Below, one piece after another: positions 11,531 through 22,663 of a stretch of DNA of 64,000 nt. The stretch's first letter is position 1, and each line of letters starts with the position of its first letter. Source of the DNA: Syncephalis plumigaleata (Eukaryota; Zoopagomycota; Zoopagomycetes; Zoopagales; Piptocephalidaceae); contig JAIXMF010000014.1 of assembly GCA_025201365.1 (NCBI GenBank), positions 310,001 to 374,000 on the forward strand, in the 5' to 3' direction. A program made the translations under genes and the position numbers. The notes below the pieces were generated by a model, which searched no databases, was not told the origin of the DNA, and saw only the letters and a program-made list of their open reading frames with translations.

Positions 11531-12686
11531 ATGAGTGGAGCGGCAGAACAACGACCGCAGACACAACGACTGATAACGCGAAAACAACGGATTCCCCCAA
11601 CGTAGGCACACCCAACAATACGTTGTATATTAAGAATCTAAATGAACGCGTCAAATTACCTGGTAGGATAGCTGTTCATGTAGCTTAGACAGCAAATATT
11701 AATAACGATATTCACGCGTGATCTCTATGAAATAGCATTGAAGACTTCGTTGGAAACGCTATTCGAGCAATATGGCGCACTCCATGATGTACACGTTAAA
11801 AAGTACGTACGTCTACGCGGACAAGCGTTTATCGTGTTTAAGGAGTTGGAAAGTGCCACAAAAGCATTAAATGAAGTGCAGGATTTCCCTTGTACAATAA
11901 GCCAATGGTAAATTGATACTCGAGAATAACAAGCGATAGCGACCTCCTTACTTTTGCTTACTGTATCATTTATGGCTTATACTAGGTGATTGCTTATGCG
12001 AATAAGCGTTCGGATGCCGTGGCTAAATGCAGGACAACTATGAAAGCTATAAACGAGAACACGAAGAAGCGAAAGGTATGCTATAGGGGGAAAGCAAAGT
12101 AAAGGTAACATGATGTAATAATGAACAATGAATTGTACGTGAAATAGCACGACGAGCCCAAGAGCAACCACGCAAGAAGCAAGCTACCCAGAATCGTCAA
12201 GGTGCTCAAGGTTAGTAGCAGTCGCAGTAATCATTATGATGAGCATTATTGGCATGAAAAGTAGAGAGTATATGTACTAATTAGTTTACTTGCTTACTTA
12301 TTTATTTATTTAGGCGGTGGTTATGCTAATGCTTCCAATATCCAGGATGAATTCCTACCACCCAACCAAATTCTATTTGTACAGAAATTACCGGTGGATG
12401 TTACAGAGGACACACTAGTCAATCTATTCCAACAGTATGTTATTATCTTGACATGACAACGACAATATGATTTGACTGATAGATGACTGTACTATGCATT
12501 TCATTTTATTTTATTTCGCTAAATAGATATCCTGGCTACAAGGAAGTACGTCTAGTACCAACTCGACCTGATATTGCATTTGTCGAGTATGAAACGGAGG
12601 ATGCTGCTGCCGAGGCCAAAGAAGCCCTACACCGATATCAAATCAAGGAAGGCCAGCCTATACGCGTTACATTCGCACGTAAATAG
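11531..12686 (+). CDS. U1A/U2B''-type snRNP protein with two RRMs (frame interrupted)
   Basis: The first RRM contains TLYIKNLNERVKLP (RNP2) and RLRGQAFIVFKELESATKAL (RNP1). A linker follows. The second RRM has NQILFVQKLPVDVTEDTLVN and IAFVEYETEDAAAEAKEAL, ending IRVTFARK. This is the two-RRM layout of U1A and U2B'', which bind U1 or U2 snRNA stem-loops in the spliceosome. Exons are about 11531-11655, 11755-11909, 11987-12075, 12149-12210, 12315-12434 and 12528-12686. As written, the frame fails in three places, each needing one extra base: between the ATG at 11531 and RRM1 (about 11580), at 11884-11891 inside QDFP-LYNKPM, and at 12023-12029 inside SDAVAK-MQDNYE. The upstream ATG at 11458 leads to an early stop. 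A sequencing or assembly error is the likeliest cause. Confidence 0.82.
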
Positions 12687-12903
12687 AAGACGACGAAAAA
12701 TCATTTGTAACAACGTATGCATGCACACTCCTAGCTGGACGGATGAACGAATGTTGCCAACTTGTCAGAGTGTACAACACATCCAGGAATCGCACTTGTT
12801 GTTGTTGTTGTTGTTACTATTCATTTACTTAATAAACTATGAATATATAATGTTTGTATACAAAAAAGAAAGAAAATACTCGTCAATGTTGTTTTAACAT
12901 TGC

Positions 12904-13484
12904 TTACAAATGAAAATAAATAAAGTAAGAAGCAGGCAAGCGAGCGAGTTCATTTATTTTATACGTTACTAGTAGTTGCGGCAGATGGCGTATTCCTACG
13001 CATAGACTATCGCGATATGCCAGCAACTTTAGATAGTTGGCCTTTAGATGATCCAATTGATAGCGTAGCTTTTGATTCTCACGACAAAGTGCCTCGAAGC
13101 GTCTTTCCGCCTCCTCGGTATCGATTGACGCGTCATATTCATCCTCGTCCTCGCCACTAGCATTGTCCTTGCTATAGTCGCTGCAGTAGATGTGGAATGC
13201 TGTTGATTATGATGATAGCCAATAGCCATACGTTCTAAAATAGTTATCAATATATACATATAAGCATAGATAATAATAATAACAATAACTAAAGCCTATT
13301 CTATTCCATATAGAACCGACAGAAACAAGGGGAGCCTACTACTAGTACGGTTCTCTCCGTTAGTTGTCCACTTACCAATAATTGAGCGCAACTCTTCCAT
13401 TTGTTGCTCTAGTCCGGCAACAATACGAGCTTGGCCAACCTGATCCATTGAATTGTCCATAATCTCGGCGTTACCGTTGACCAC
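12904..13484 (-). CDS. Small coiled-coil protein, function unknown
   Basis: Exon 1 (about 13377-13484) gives MVNGNAEIMDNSMDQVGQ and then a helical EQQMEELRSII segment. A GTAAGT intron follows. If it ends at 13200 the second exon reads, in frame, an acidic GEDEDEYDASIDTEEAERRF region, then CRENQKLRYQLDHLKANYLK with heptad-spaced leucines. The frame runs to a stop at 12904. A nearer acceptor at about 13239 would leave the coiled coil out of frame. A downstream Met (MDNSMDQ) could be the true start. The gene converges on the snRNP gene with a gap of about 217 bp. I do not recognise a family; a scaffold or kinetochore-type coiled coil cannot be told apart from the sequence. Confidence 0.55.
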
Positions 13485-14381
13485 AGTTGACTATTTGCCA
13501 CTACACTACTACGACTACTACTCTTATTGTGGCGTAGGAAGGAGGAGGATACAGGAAACGAGGTGGAGGGAGGGAAGAAAGGACGTGATGAATATGTAAG
13601 AGAAGCGAGTATCTTGCGTGGGTTGATGCTAACAACAAAGCACAATCAAGTCGAGTAAGCGAATAAAGGTAAATGAACGAATGTGAGAAGGAAGTGAATG
13701 AGAAAGAGATAAGTGAGTGAATGAATGAGCGAGCGAGCGAGTGGGTGAGTCAAGGGTTAGAAAGGAAGAGGGAGAGAGAGAGAGTACTGGTAACAAATAT
13801 GAATATATATGTCACTCTGGTTTAATACAAATAGGATAGGGAATAGGACACAACACAATGTATGAACGAGTCGAACGAGAGTGAACGAGAATGAGGAGGA
13901 TGGTAGGAGCGCATAGTGTGACATTCATGACTTTGACCATGTATCACTAATAGCATCCTGTATCCGTTAAACAGATTATTCGTTAGACTGGTTTTAGTCT
14001 GTTGTGTTCATCACTGTTACTATTACTGTTACTATTGGCTATTGTTGATAATGTGCTCGATGCGTCTATTCTAGTTGTAGTACACACACAATGGATTTAA
14101 AGAACGTGGTTCGACCATTTTCCTAATAAAGCGAGTCTATTGGAATACAAGCTATACGATATAAGAGAAAGGATACAGTGGTGTTTTAGCCAGTTGATAT
14201 TGCATTACAGACTCTACCATTTATTAATAAATATTAGTTTATTACGAATAGAATAAATATAATGTTGAGGATATTCTAATACATTCTATCATTATACTTG
14301 TAGCAAATGATAATGGTATCTCACAATATAATATTCAATAAATAACGAATGAACAGTAGTAATAATGACATGTTTGTGACT
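13485..14381. other. Intergenic region with purine-rich low-complexity DNA
   Basis: About 900 bp between two minus-strand genes. On the plus strand, 13540-13800 is strongly purine-biased (GGAGGAGG, AAGGAAGTGAATGAG, GAGCGAGCGAGCGAG, GGAGAGAGAGAGAG). As seen from the minus-strand coiled-coil gene this is a pyrimidine-rich upstream region, a common feature before start codons elsewhere in this window. No gene was recognised. Confidence 0.4.
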
Positions 14382-14735
14382 CTAAATGTATTCGGTAGTG
14401 ATTTTCTGGCATTTGGTACACTTCTCGTCGGCAGTAAGGTAGCAGCAAACTACACCCAATGGGAAGAAGCAAATTAACCAACACCAACCACAAAGCGTAT
14501 AATCTTTCATCCAATAGTGGGCACCTCCATCGATGCAAGTTTGATCAGCATGTACTACACTATCAGGAACCACAGCCATTTGTGGTTGCGCTTCATATTG
14601 AGCTTGTACTGGCGGTGGTGGTGGTAGGCCAGTGTTTTCATACGTATTCACTAAAAATGCTGGCGGAGGATGCGGACCGTTTAGCTGTTGTTGCTGCTGT
14701 GGATGCTTATTGAAATATGAAGCATTCTCACCCAT
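14382..14735 (-). CDS. BRI3-like cysteine-rich membrane protein
   Basis: A single exon of 117 residues starting MGENASYFNKHP. The N-terminal half is Pro/Gln-rich and probably cytosolic and disordered. The C-terminal half matches the Brain protein I3 family: TCIDGGAHYW, then YTLCGWCWLICFFPLGVVCC as a single hydrophobic, cysteine-rich segment, then EKCTKCQK. BRI3-family proteins sit in endosomal/lysosomal membranes; their biochemical role is poorly defined. An in-frame extension upstream to 14816 begins with a hydrophobic stretch but lacks conservation features, so I chose the inner Met. A LITAF-like zinc/membrane domain is the main alternative because it has a similar CxxC-hydrophobic-CxxC layout. 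Confidence 0.68.
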   Translation of the reverse strand: MGENASYFNKHPQQQQQLNGPHPPPAFLVNTYENTGLPPPPPVQAQYEAQPQMAVVPDSVVHADQTCIDGGAHYWMKDYTLCGWCWLICFFPLGVVCCYLTADEKCTKCQKITTEYI

Positions 14736-14932
14736 ATTGTCGGTATTAAGAGTAGTAAAGTAATAAAAATGAATATAAAGTAAACGAAAAGAAAGAAAGA
14801 AAGAGCGAACGAACATGCAGTGTTGTTATAGGTTACACGCTGTACAAGTTCATTGCCAGATAAACATGCGGTCAATCAATTTTAGCATGCTACGATATGA
14901 CTAGGATGATTACGCGTGTGCGGCTATTGAAT

Positions 14933-15877
14933 TAATGATCTACTAATCCATTTCCAAGTATCCATTTCATTGTTACTTCCTTTACTTCTTTACCAATGCT
15001 GTCTTCTTTCTGTCAACCTCATTCCGCTGGTCATTCAACAATACACATATTCTTAGTCTTGACTACCTTCCACTTCTCGTTGACTTCTTTCACATACTGT
15101 CTTATTCATGCCAACTGCATTTCCCTTACCACTAAACAGTAAGTGCCTTCTTCGTGCTAACTACATTCCACTTGTCAGTAAACAACACGCGTCTACTTCC
15201 TCTCAACTATATGCTAGTTATTCCTCTTTCTTTTATTTACCTATTTACTTTCTCAGTAATACGCGTCTTCTTCGTGTCATTCACATTCCACTTACTTCCT
15301 CTTTCACTTTAGCATACACATTCCCAATAGCAGCTATTCTGCCATACTATCTTTATATCGTTTATCTGTCTCTTTGTTTTCCTCTTCCTCTAACCTATCT
15401 ACATGCTCACTTGTCGTTATTATTACTATACCAATAAGCATTGTTTATTGTTCGTTCTAGTCCTTTGTTTTCTATCGCTGTCTTGCTTATTTATCAATGT
15501 TTAAGCGTTCACTGTTCTCGTTGTAATATGTACCCTTTACTTTTACCACTCTTTTCCGTCATCTGTTTGTATGCCACCCTTACGTCATGCTTTTATATGT
15601 ATTTTCATTTGTTTACTGCCATATACATACTCTATTTACCTACAAGCATACACTGCTTCTTCAAATAAACTGGCATACGTGTTCATGCACCTTTCCTTGC
15701 TCATTCCTTGCTCGTTCGTGACAAGTCAGTCATTCTACTAACTACTGCTTGTTTATTACATTGTCTATCGTGTATTCTATTTGTTCACTTGTTGCTACTC
15801 CTATGCCATTAACCGTAAGCATTATCATCATAATTTATTCAATAAATACACGATTTACAATGCTCATTGAATACAGC
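14933..15877 (+). repeat. Dispersed repeat A, copy 1 (left arm of large inverted repeat)
   Basis: About 945 bp whose reverse complement recurs at 18223-19190, with a third partial copy at 61366-62144. Internally it is made of degenerate units of roughly 55-75 bp containing CTTCTTCGTG-CAACT-CATTCCCTT-like blocks, and the number of units differs between copies. The distal part is nearly the same in copies 1 and 2: base 15441 pairs with 18659, and the offset is constant to the inner end at 15877/18223. Any open frames in it are repeat artefacts. Confidence 0.85.
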
Positions 15878-16878
15878 TAACTGCTCTATCCTTATCTGTA
15901 GTGGCCTATTCTTTGTCTATTTCTATTTTTTGTTTATTTTGTTTGCGGTAGTCTACTGCAGTTAGCTTCTACTCGTGCACTAATACCAATATGATATACA
16001 CTACATATTCGATACTCTTGATTAATAAGATTGTACATATACCAACACGTTTCAACCAAAGCAATACAAACAATACAAGTATGCATGAATATACAGGTCA
16101 ATAATACATTGATACCAGTTCATCTGGTCTATTAATCCATTATTCTATTGCGTAAACATCAAATACCAACTGATCCATTCGATCATCTAGCTATTTATTG
16201 AATAAATATGTAATCCATTCTGCTTTAGAAATAATCTACGAACAGCAAATGAATCAGGCACAAATACTAATACAAAATGTCAATGATATTGACTACATAC
16301 TATGCCCATTCTATTCGGTAAGTTGTCATTTCTATTCACTGCTAATACAAGTGACAACATCCAGACAATATGTACTAATTCCCATTCTAATTGTCAACCA
16401 ACTAATATTCAGCAATAACAACGACATACCGGGATAATCAACCATGCTAATGCTTACTGCCAACACTTATTGTCATCCATCATTGACAAGTATCCACTAG
16501 CAATATTAATAAACATGAATTATTTTGATCTATATCGACATGTCATTACTGTATCCCTTCCTATCTCATTATTGCTTCATTACCTTCTACTTGCCAGATC
16601 AACTCTCTATCTTAGCATACTCGTTCTTCTCTTTCATCCAGCATCAATCATTACATACACTCATTCCGTCCTACATTGCTCGTTTCTCTATCAAATCATT
16701 TCAATATGAATGACAATAATTACATAATGTACTATATACACACACTAGTTATTTTGGATTCATCTATTGTTTATTAATCCAAAATACTGTTCTATTATTG
16801 TTCAGCAATATCATTAAACCCAGTTTAGAGATCCAAAACAGTAGCTAAATCAGCTGTGGGCGCATATCTGGTATTAGA
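15878..16878. other. AT-rich spacer inside inverted repeat A
   Basis: About 1 kb of AT-rich DNA between the left arm and the 3' end of the secreted-protein gene. Short frames at 16198-16437 and 16470-16709 lack any recognisable domain and look like chance. No RNA gene or further repeat was recognised. Confidence 0.4.
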
Positions 16879-17274
16879 TCATTGCTGTAATTGTTGCGGA
16901 TTCACTAATCGCTTTTTCTGTTCCTTTTCCGTTAGTCTCATATTCAATGCCGCAAGCATCTTCTTAGTTTCCGCTACTTTCATATCCAATGCCGCTAGCT
17001 TATTGTCAGTTTCCGCTTTTGTAACTTGCAGTTTCGCTATTATCTGCTTCGCGTCCGCTAATGACACTTGGGGTGTGGGTTGCTGGTTCTTCATCAGATC
17101 CTGGCTTGATGCTTGTGTTAGGCCTCCTATCTGCCCTGCTTGCAGCTGCGGATTGACCTGTCCGCCAGTTAGAGGCTGAGAACCAGGAAGTGGAGTAACA
17201 GAAGCAGCACTAGCACAGCCAAGGATGACCAAGACTACGATGGCGGTGGACGATAATGACCGGAAGGAGACCAT
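16879..17274 (-). CDS. Small secreted coiled-coil protein
   Basis: 131 residues starting MVSFRSLSSTAIVVLVILGC, a clear signal peptide with likely cleavage after ASA. The mature protein has a Pro/Gln/Gly-rich stretch (about residues 25-65). A strongly helical region follows with an imperfect internal duplication, KAETDNKLAALDMKVAETKK then MLAALNMRLTEKE, giving heptads that predict a coiled coil. The frame is open 126 nt further upstream, but that extension is Ser/Thr-rich without a signal, so the inner Met is preferred. The gene sits alone in the spacer of inverted repeat A. I do not recognise a family; a secreted effector-like or wall-associated role is only a guess. Confidence 0.6.
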   Translation of the reverse strand: MVSFRSLSSTAIVVLVILGCASAASVTPLPGSQPLTGGQVNPQLQAGQIGGLTQASSQDLMKNQQPTPQVSLADAKQIIAKLQVTKAETDNKLAALDMKVAETKKMLAALNMRLTEKEQKKRLVNPQQLQQ

Positions 17275-18222
17275 GTTGTTATATAGAATTGTCGATAATC
17301 CGTTAGAAATAAGTTTAACGTTGCTTGAAAGAAGAGCGATAGGTGAAGGTGTGATTGTTGCAGTCGTTGTAGATGAGTGTAGAATATCGAATAAAGCCAC
17401 AAATAATACGCTGCTTTTATATTCGAGATGACATTGCTATTCGCGTGTTAACCACTTGCACAGCACCTCCTATATTCATTGGGGTACACGTTTCCAATAA
17501 GCATAAGGCCCCTTTTCTCTTTCTACTAACCAGGAAATCCTTATTGTATCAATACGTGTGGAACCAATGTGCGCCATAAGAAACCACGTTCCTAATCTAA
17601 TAAGGGAATTAAACAATGTTACATTAGTAAAGGGGCGAATCAATCTTTCCTTAAATTTAGCACCATGCTGTAACCATGATAACGGCAACAGCAATAGAAC
17701 GTTATGCGGGGTAAGCGAGGCGGCAAAGTTGAAACAACCATCTTGTTTGTGTGGTAGGCCACGTTGTCACATTATGTCGTGTGCCCATTTTAAGGATAAA
17801 TTGATGAAACATATTGTGTTTCCACTAGTTCTATCCTTGTTTCCTTCCTTTCAACGACCTCCAAACTGCTAATAGAGAGAGCGGTTATCATGCTGCTTAC
17901 ACCCCCGTAGTATTGCTAAACACCGTCTACTTGACTGAATCAACCATGCTTACAATCTATAGACAAATCTACAGTAGCTATCGCATAACATTCAAGAATG
18001 CCTCATTATGAATAGGACCACTCGTTATTGTATATTAATTATGATATTTGTGAGTGGGACTATCCATTTGCATGAGATTTGTTCATATACTTGTTGTTTT
18101 ATATTGATTTCTTTATCGATAGATAGAGTGTTCAATGCTAAATAGGAGATTATGTTGCATCAAATAAATGGAATAATTGTCAGTCATGCTATTACAAATA
18201 CTCGCATACTCCATAGTCATAT
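17275..18222. other. Spacer inside inverted repeat A, upstream of secreted protein
   Basis: About 950 bp that should include the promoter of the secreted-protein gene, near 17280-17450. The frames at 17476-17694 and 17558-17872 overlap on opposite strands and show no domain. Nothing else was recognised. Confidence 0.4.
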
Positions 18223-19190
18223 GCTGTATTCAATGAGCATTGTAAATCGTGTATTTATTGAATAAATTATGATGATAATGCTTACGGTTAATGGCATAGG
18301 AGTAGCAACAAGTGAACAAATAGAATACACGATAGACAATGTAATAAACAAGCAGTAGTTAGTAGAATGACTGACTTGTCACGAACGAGCAAGGAATGAG
18401 CAAGGAAAGGTGCATGAACACGTATGCCAGTTTATTTGAAGAAGCAGTGTATGCTTGTAGGTAAATAGAGTATGTATATGGCAGTAAACAAATGAAAATA
18501 CATATAAAAGCATGACGTAAGGGTGGCATACAAACAGATGACGGAAAAGAGTGGTAAAAGTGAAAGGTGCATATTACAACGAGAGCAGTAAACGCTCAAA
18601 CATTGATAAATAAGCAGGACAGTGATAGAAAACAAAGGACTAGAACGAACAACAAACAATGCTTATTGGTATAGTAATAATAACGACAAGTGAGCATGTA
18701 GATAGGATAGAGCAAGAGGAAAACAAAGAGATAAATAAACGGCATAGAGATAGTATGACAGAATAGCTGCTATTGGGAAGGTGTATGCTAAAGTGAAAGA
18801 GGAAGTAAGTGGAATGTGAATGACACGAAGAAGACGCGTGTTGTTTAAGAAATAAATAGCAGGGAAACAATAGAAACAACTAGAGTGCAGTTGACACGAA
18901 TAAGACGCGTGTTGTTTATTGGCAAGGAAAATGAGGTTAGCACGAAGGAGACAGTAGTGGTGAAGAAGTAAAGGGAAAGAGAAACAAGGGAAACACTTAG
19001 AATGCAGTTGGCACGAATAAGCCAGTATGTGAAAGAAGTCAACGACAAGTGGAATGTAGTCAAGACTAAGAATATGTGTATTGTTGAATGACCAGCGGAA
19101 TGAGGTTGACAGAAAGAAGACAGCATTGGTAAAGAAGTAAAGGGAAGGAACAATGAAATGGATACTTGGAAATGGATTAGTAGATCATTA
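18223..19190 (-). repeat. Dispersed repeat A, copy 2 (right arm of large inverted repeat)
   Basis: The reverse complement of 14933-15877, about 968 bp; the extra length comes from different numbers of internal degenerate units. The outer ends match closely (TAATGATCTACTAATCCA at 14933 and, inverted, ending at 19190). The inner ends stop sharply at ATACAGC (15877/18223). The arms and the spacer of about 2.35 kb together make a 4.26-kb palindromic segment. Confidence 0.85.
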
Positions 19191-20438
19191 CTAACAGTTA
19201 ATAAAGTATTGGCACTTGTTTGTTCTTATTGATTGCTGTGTTCTAAGCGGCATTATACCATTGTAACTTTGCTACAATAACATTAGATGACATGAATCTT
19301 ACTGCATTGTGTTGTCAATGACACTGCCTGTTACAATAGATTCATCCTTTCTGTATGTGTTTGTATGAGCGTCTTCACTCTTGCACAATAGATCCATGCA
19401 ATTAGTGCTACTAACATGCCACGTACATAAACATTGTAATTGAAAACGAGCTAATGTTTCCTTTCATTGTTTGTTACAGAAATGTTTTTGCTTTATTTGT
19501 TGAAACAAGCATTAATTGGATGTGAATCCATTTCATTTCATTGGTATTGCATTATCGCGTCTCACACACTCATATTCATACTCATACTCTCACACTAATG
19601 AACATGTTTATAGGACGTATTCATGATTTCCTAACAATATACTAACAACTAAATTTGTTAATTATGCTACACAACGAGAATGATAATGCTAATAAAAGTT
19701 ATTGATGCGAAACCAACACAACAGACAGTCAAACTAGAAAATCTTATCCACTTCTAGATCTGCCTACTCTTTCCTCTCTTTCTCTCTCTTCCTTCTTGAT
19801 CTTTCCTCATTCAGGACTAGCTATTGTTGATCCACCTGTAGTTACTGTGGCAATTCTTGCCATTGACTGACTATTGTCAAGCACATCACGACAATTGTTA
19901 TATAGCTCAACAGGTAGAAAAAAGTCTATCTGAACGTGTATCATCATTTGTTAGAAGCACTGTTATACTTGTATCGATTGCATCGACAACTACTGTTATA
20001 GTTTACGGTAAAGAGATAACATCACATCTATTTGTGCCATACTTTCCTTCTTTCTCTCTCGTTCTCTCTCCATATACATAACACCACGTGTGTAGCCTTG
20101 ACACTAAGGCGTGTAACTTTACGAAAGAAATCCATTGTAAGTCATTCACGTGCTAAAATACGTGTGTGTGTGTGTTGCGTGCATATGTGTTGTATGTATG
20201 AATGTATGGACCGAATAGGTTAATAGTTGTAGGATGATCATACAACAATAAGTGGCACTGCATCCCAAGGCACAAGTGTTCTTTAACGAAAAAAGAAACT
20301 TCTTAACAACTATTGTTACCCTACTTCTTCTACTAACTAACTTCTTTATTTTATTTATTTATTCACTTGCTGTTTACAATCTACAACAACAACCGCTATA
20401 ATAGTAACCATAGTAATATATTTCTAGTTAACTTGCCT
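19191..20438. other. Intergenic region
   Basis: About 1.25 kb between the inverted repeat and the 602-residue gene. It contains pyrimidine-rich stretches (TCTTTCTCTCTCTTCC near 19780, TTCTTTCTCTCTCG near 20048) and a TG-rich tract near 20160-20185. An intron-like GTAAGT occurs near 20135, so 5' UTR splicing is possible. No coding gene was recognised. Confidence 0.35.
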
Positions 20439-22347
20439 ATGTCGCTTCTTAACCCAATTCAGTCGCGTCCACTAGCGGCGCCTATAGTTGAAGTTCCGTC
20501 GTGGTCTAACAGCGAAAAGACCCATGTTGTTCAAAAGTGCCCTAGGTAAGTGGAGAAACAACCATCGTATATCCTAGTTCCTTTTCCTTATCTATACCTA
20601 TTCTAATTTATATTAACTTATACATTTTCTCTTTCTCTATCGTAGTTCACCGGATATTGGTGTACAGAATAGCTTTGTTATTGCTACCAATGTACGTCGT
20701 TCACCTATTACACACGAGGTGAGCGATGCATCAGGACAACCGTTGTGTAGGGTTAAACGGGGTGGTCGTTTGCGCCGTCGCCGTTTACGTCGCGCCATTA
20801 CTACGGATGGTCGGGAGTTGAATTGGTCTCTTTACATGCCTAAAGCATCCAAGGGATTTCCACGATTTCTTTGGTGCGGCGGTAGAAAAAGCGAATGTAA
20901 AGAAACAGCGACCACGACAGTATCCAATATCACCGCTAGTACAACTGCTAGTACTAGTATAGCTTCTTCATCGTCTTCTCCAATATCAAACAATGGATCT
21001 AATGAATTATCAAATACTATTAGTACAACTAATAGTAATGGTAGTTATAAACATAAGAATGAAGCGGATAAGCTAGGCTATTGTCCATCATCACCAACAG
21101 CATCAACATCAACATCAACATATCCCATAAGAAAGACAACGAGTCATTATGATAATGGTGGTAGTATTATACGTAATGAAGCTATTCTAGCACCAGCTAC
21201 CGCTCATAATCGATCCATGTCATCATCAACCAGTAATAATCTACGTGGTATGGACCCATTAATTTCATTGTCTCACACTTCAGGTTTTACTCAACTCAAC
21301 AACAACAACAACTATTGTCCTTTGGGTATATCTAGTGAGCTGGGTGTCAAGACAACTTTGCGCAATAAACGACAAAAATCATCTACCACTACTACTGCTA
21401 GTAATAGTAGTAATAGTACGGCAACAGCTCCTTACTATGATAACCGAGAGATTATCATTGAAACACGCATTAAGGAATATATCAAGAACATGAAGAAGAA
21501 GCCATTCGGTAATCGTGACACTAATATAGCAACCAGTTCTGGTCATCACCGTACTACTAGTATTAGTAGTAAGAGCAACAACAACAACAACAACACTAAT
21601 AGTCAAGATGATGAATATAATCGTTTATTATACTTTCATTGGAAGACTTCCGAGTATGCCTGGCGTTGGAATCCTACCACACGTAGATTGGACTGCCTGT
21701 GTACACGTCCCAATCATTATGTCAATCGCTCGACATTGAACACTCCCATTACTACGCCATTACGTACACCGCAGGCTGCCATGTCTACACCAAGTTTATC
21801 ATTATCATCCGGCATCTCTCCTAATCCATCATCATCTTCTTCTTCAACTTCACATAATTACTTCTCCCGTCCTACTAGTATTGCAATGACATCACGACAC
21901 TCGTACGGTAGCAATCGGGGTAATAATGGACGACGACGTACATCACTCACTCCCACGAATACTACAACCATTATCGCATCCGTCGGTGTGCCATTACCGT
22001 CAAAATGGATGACCACCACCACATCTCTCGAGTTCCCTGAAGGACGATGTAATGACGCGGACCTCGAGCAGATGCTATTACTCAGCTGCACCTTACTCAT
22101 CGAGCAACTAATTCGTATTGATATGTCAAAGGCACATACCACAGGTAATCTTACTATGAATGGTAGCACATCAAACGATAAAGTATCATCCACCACCGCA
22201 AATGGTCGTTACTCGATGCAAGAGACCATCAGCAGTACAGTGCGTGGTCGTAGTAGTTTTGCGCAGAGTAAACGATTAACCTGGTTTAGTTATCGTTCTA
22301 CGCAACAACAACAGCATAGATCATCATGCGATAGTGTTGACATTTAA
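20439..22347 (+). CDS. Low-complexity protein with conserved WRW-type segment, unknown function
   Basis: Two exons, 20439-20545 and 20646-22347, in frame, predicting 602 residues that start MSLLNPIQSRPL. Recognisable non-repetitive parts are a basic patch RVKRGGRLRRRRLRRA followed by ELNWSLYMPKASKGF (about residues 70-105), a central YFHWKTSEYAWRWNPTTRRL with a following CLCTRPNHY (about 363-392), and a hydrophobic helix LEQMLLLSCTLLIEQLIRID (about 508-527). The rest is poly-Asn, Ser and Thr. The order basic strand, tryptophan-rich strand, C-terminal helix resembles a Tubby-like or LURP-type barrel, but I cannot establish that. There is no signal peptide or clear membrane span. Function is unknown. 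Confidence 0.7.
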
Positions 22348-22444
22348 TAGCTAACTAGCTAGCTAGCTACTACTACCAGTAGTAGTGACGTTGATCGAGC
22401 TATTCTTTATTTTATCCTTACATTTCCTCTCATGTAATAAATAG

Positions 22445-22582
22445 TATATGGTTTTTCCAACCTATTAACATTTAAAAAACTTATTTCTATCAATAAGACA
22501 ATGGTAACTACTATGCAAAGTATTTACTAATAAAAGCAAAGCTTGAAGTTCTACAATGTTAACTGGTGGAAAAAACCCTGTA
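22445..22582. mobile_element. MITE related to the Tc1/mariner-type element
   Basis: A sequence of about 138 bp bounded by TA with imperfect terminal inverted repeats: GGTTTTTCCAACCTATTAAC on the left and, inverted on the right, GGGTTTTTTCCACCAGTTAA. These ends match the termini of the large element at 38071-40632 (CAGGGTTTTTCCAACCAGTT). There is no coding capacity. It lies 81 bp upstream of the MTO1 start codon and just after the stop of the 602-residue gene. It looks older than the large element because its ends have diverged. Confidence 0.7.
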
Positions 22583-22663
22583 GTATAGATTTGCCCATTT
22601 TTCCAATCAAATCAATAAATTTATTTTCTCAACTCGTTAGATATCTCTATAAAACATTTTGTA

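Noticed and set aside
11531-12686. U1A/U2B'' gene as a pseudogene
   Set aside because: All exons, splice sites and RRM residues are preserved. Only one-base deficits occur, as also in SAM synthetase, so decay is less likely than consensus error.
13040-13260. Frame at 13044-13259 on the minus strand as an exon of the coiled-coil gene
   Set aside because: It lacks the heptads. Extending the intron to 13200 gives an acidic and coiled-coil reading in phase, which is more plausible.
15441-15668. Frame of 75 residues that recurs at 18432-18659 and 61422-61652
   Set aside because: It recurs only because the DNA repeat does. Composition is low-complexity and there is no start context or domain.
14933-19190. 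Repeat A arms as long terminal repeats of a retroelement
   Set aside because: The arms are inverted, not direct, and the spacer has no retroelement-type coding region. A single unrelated secreted-protein gene lies between them.
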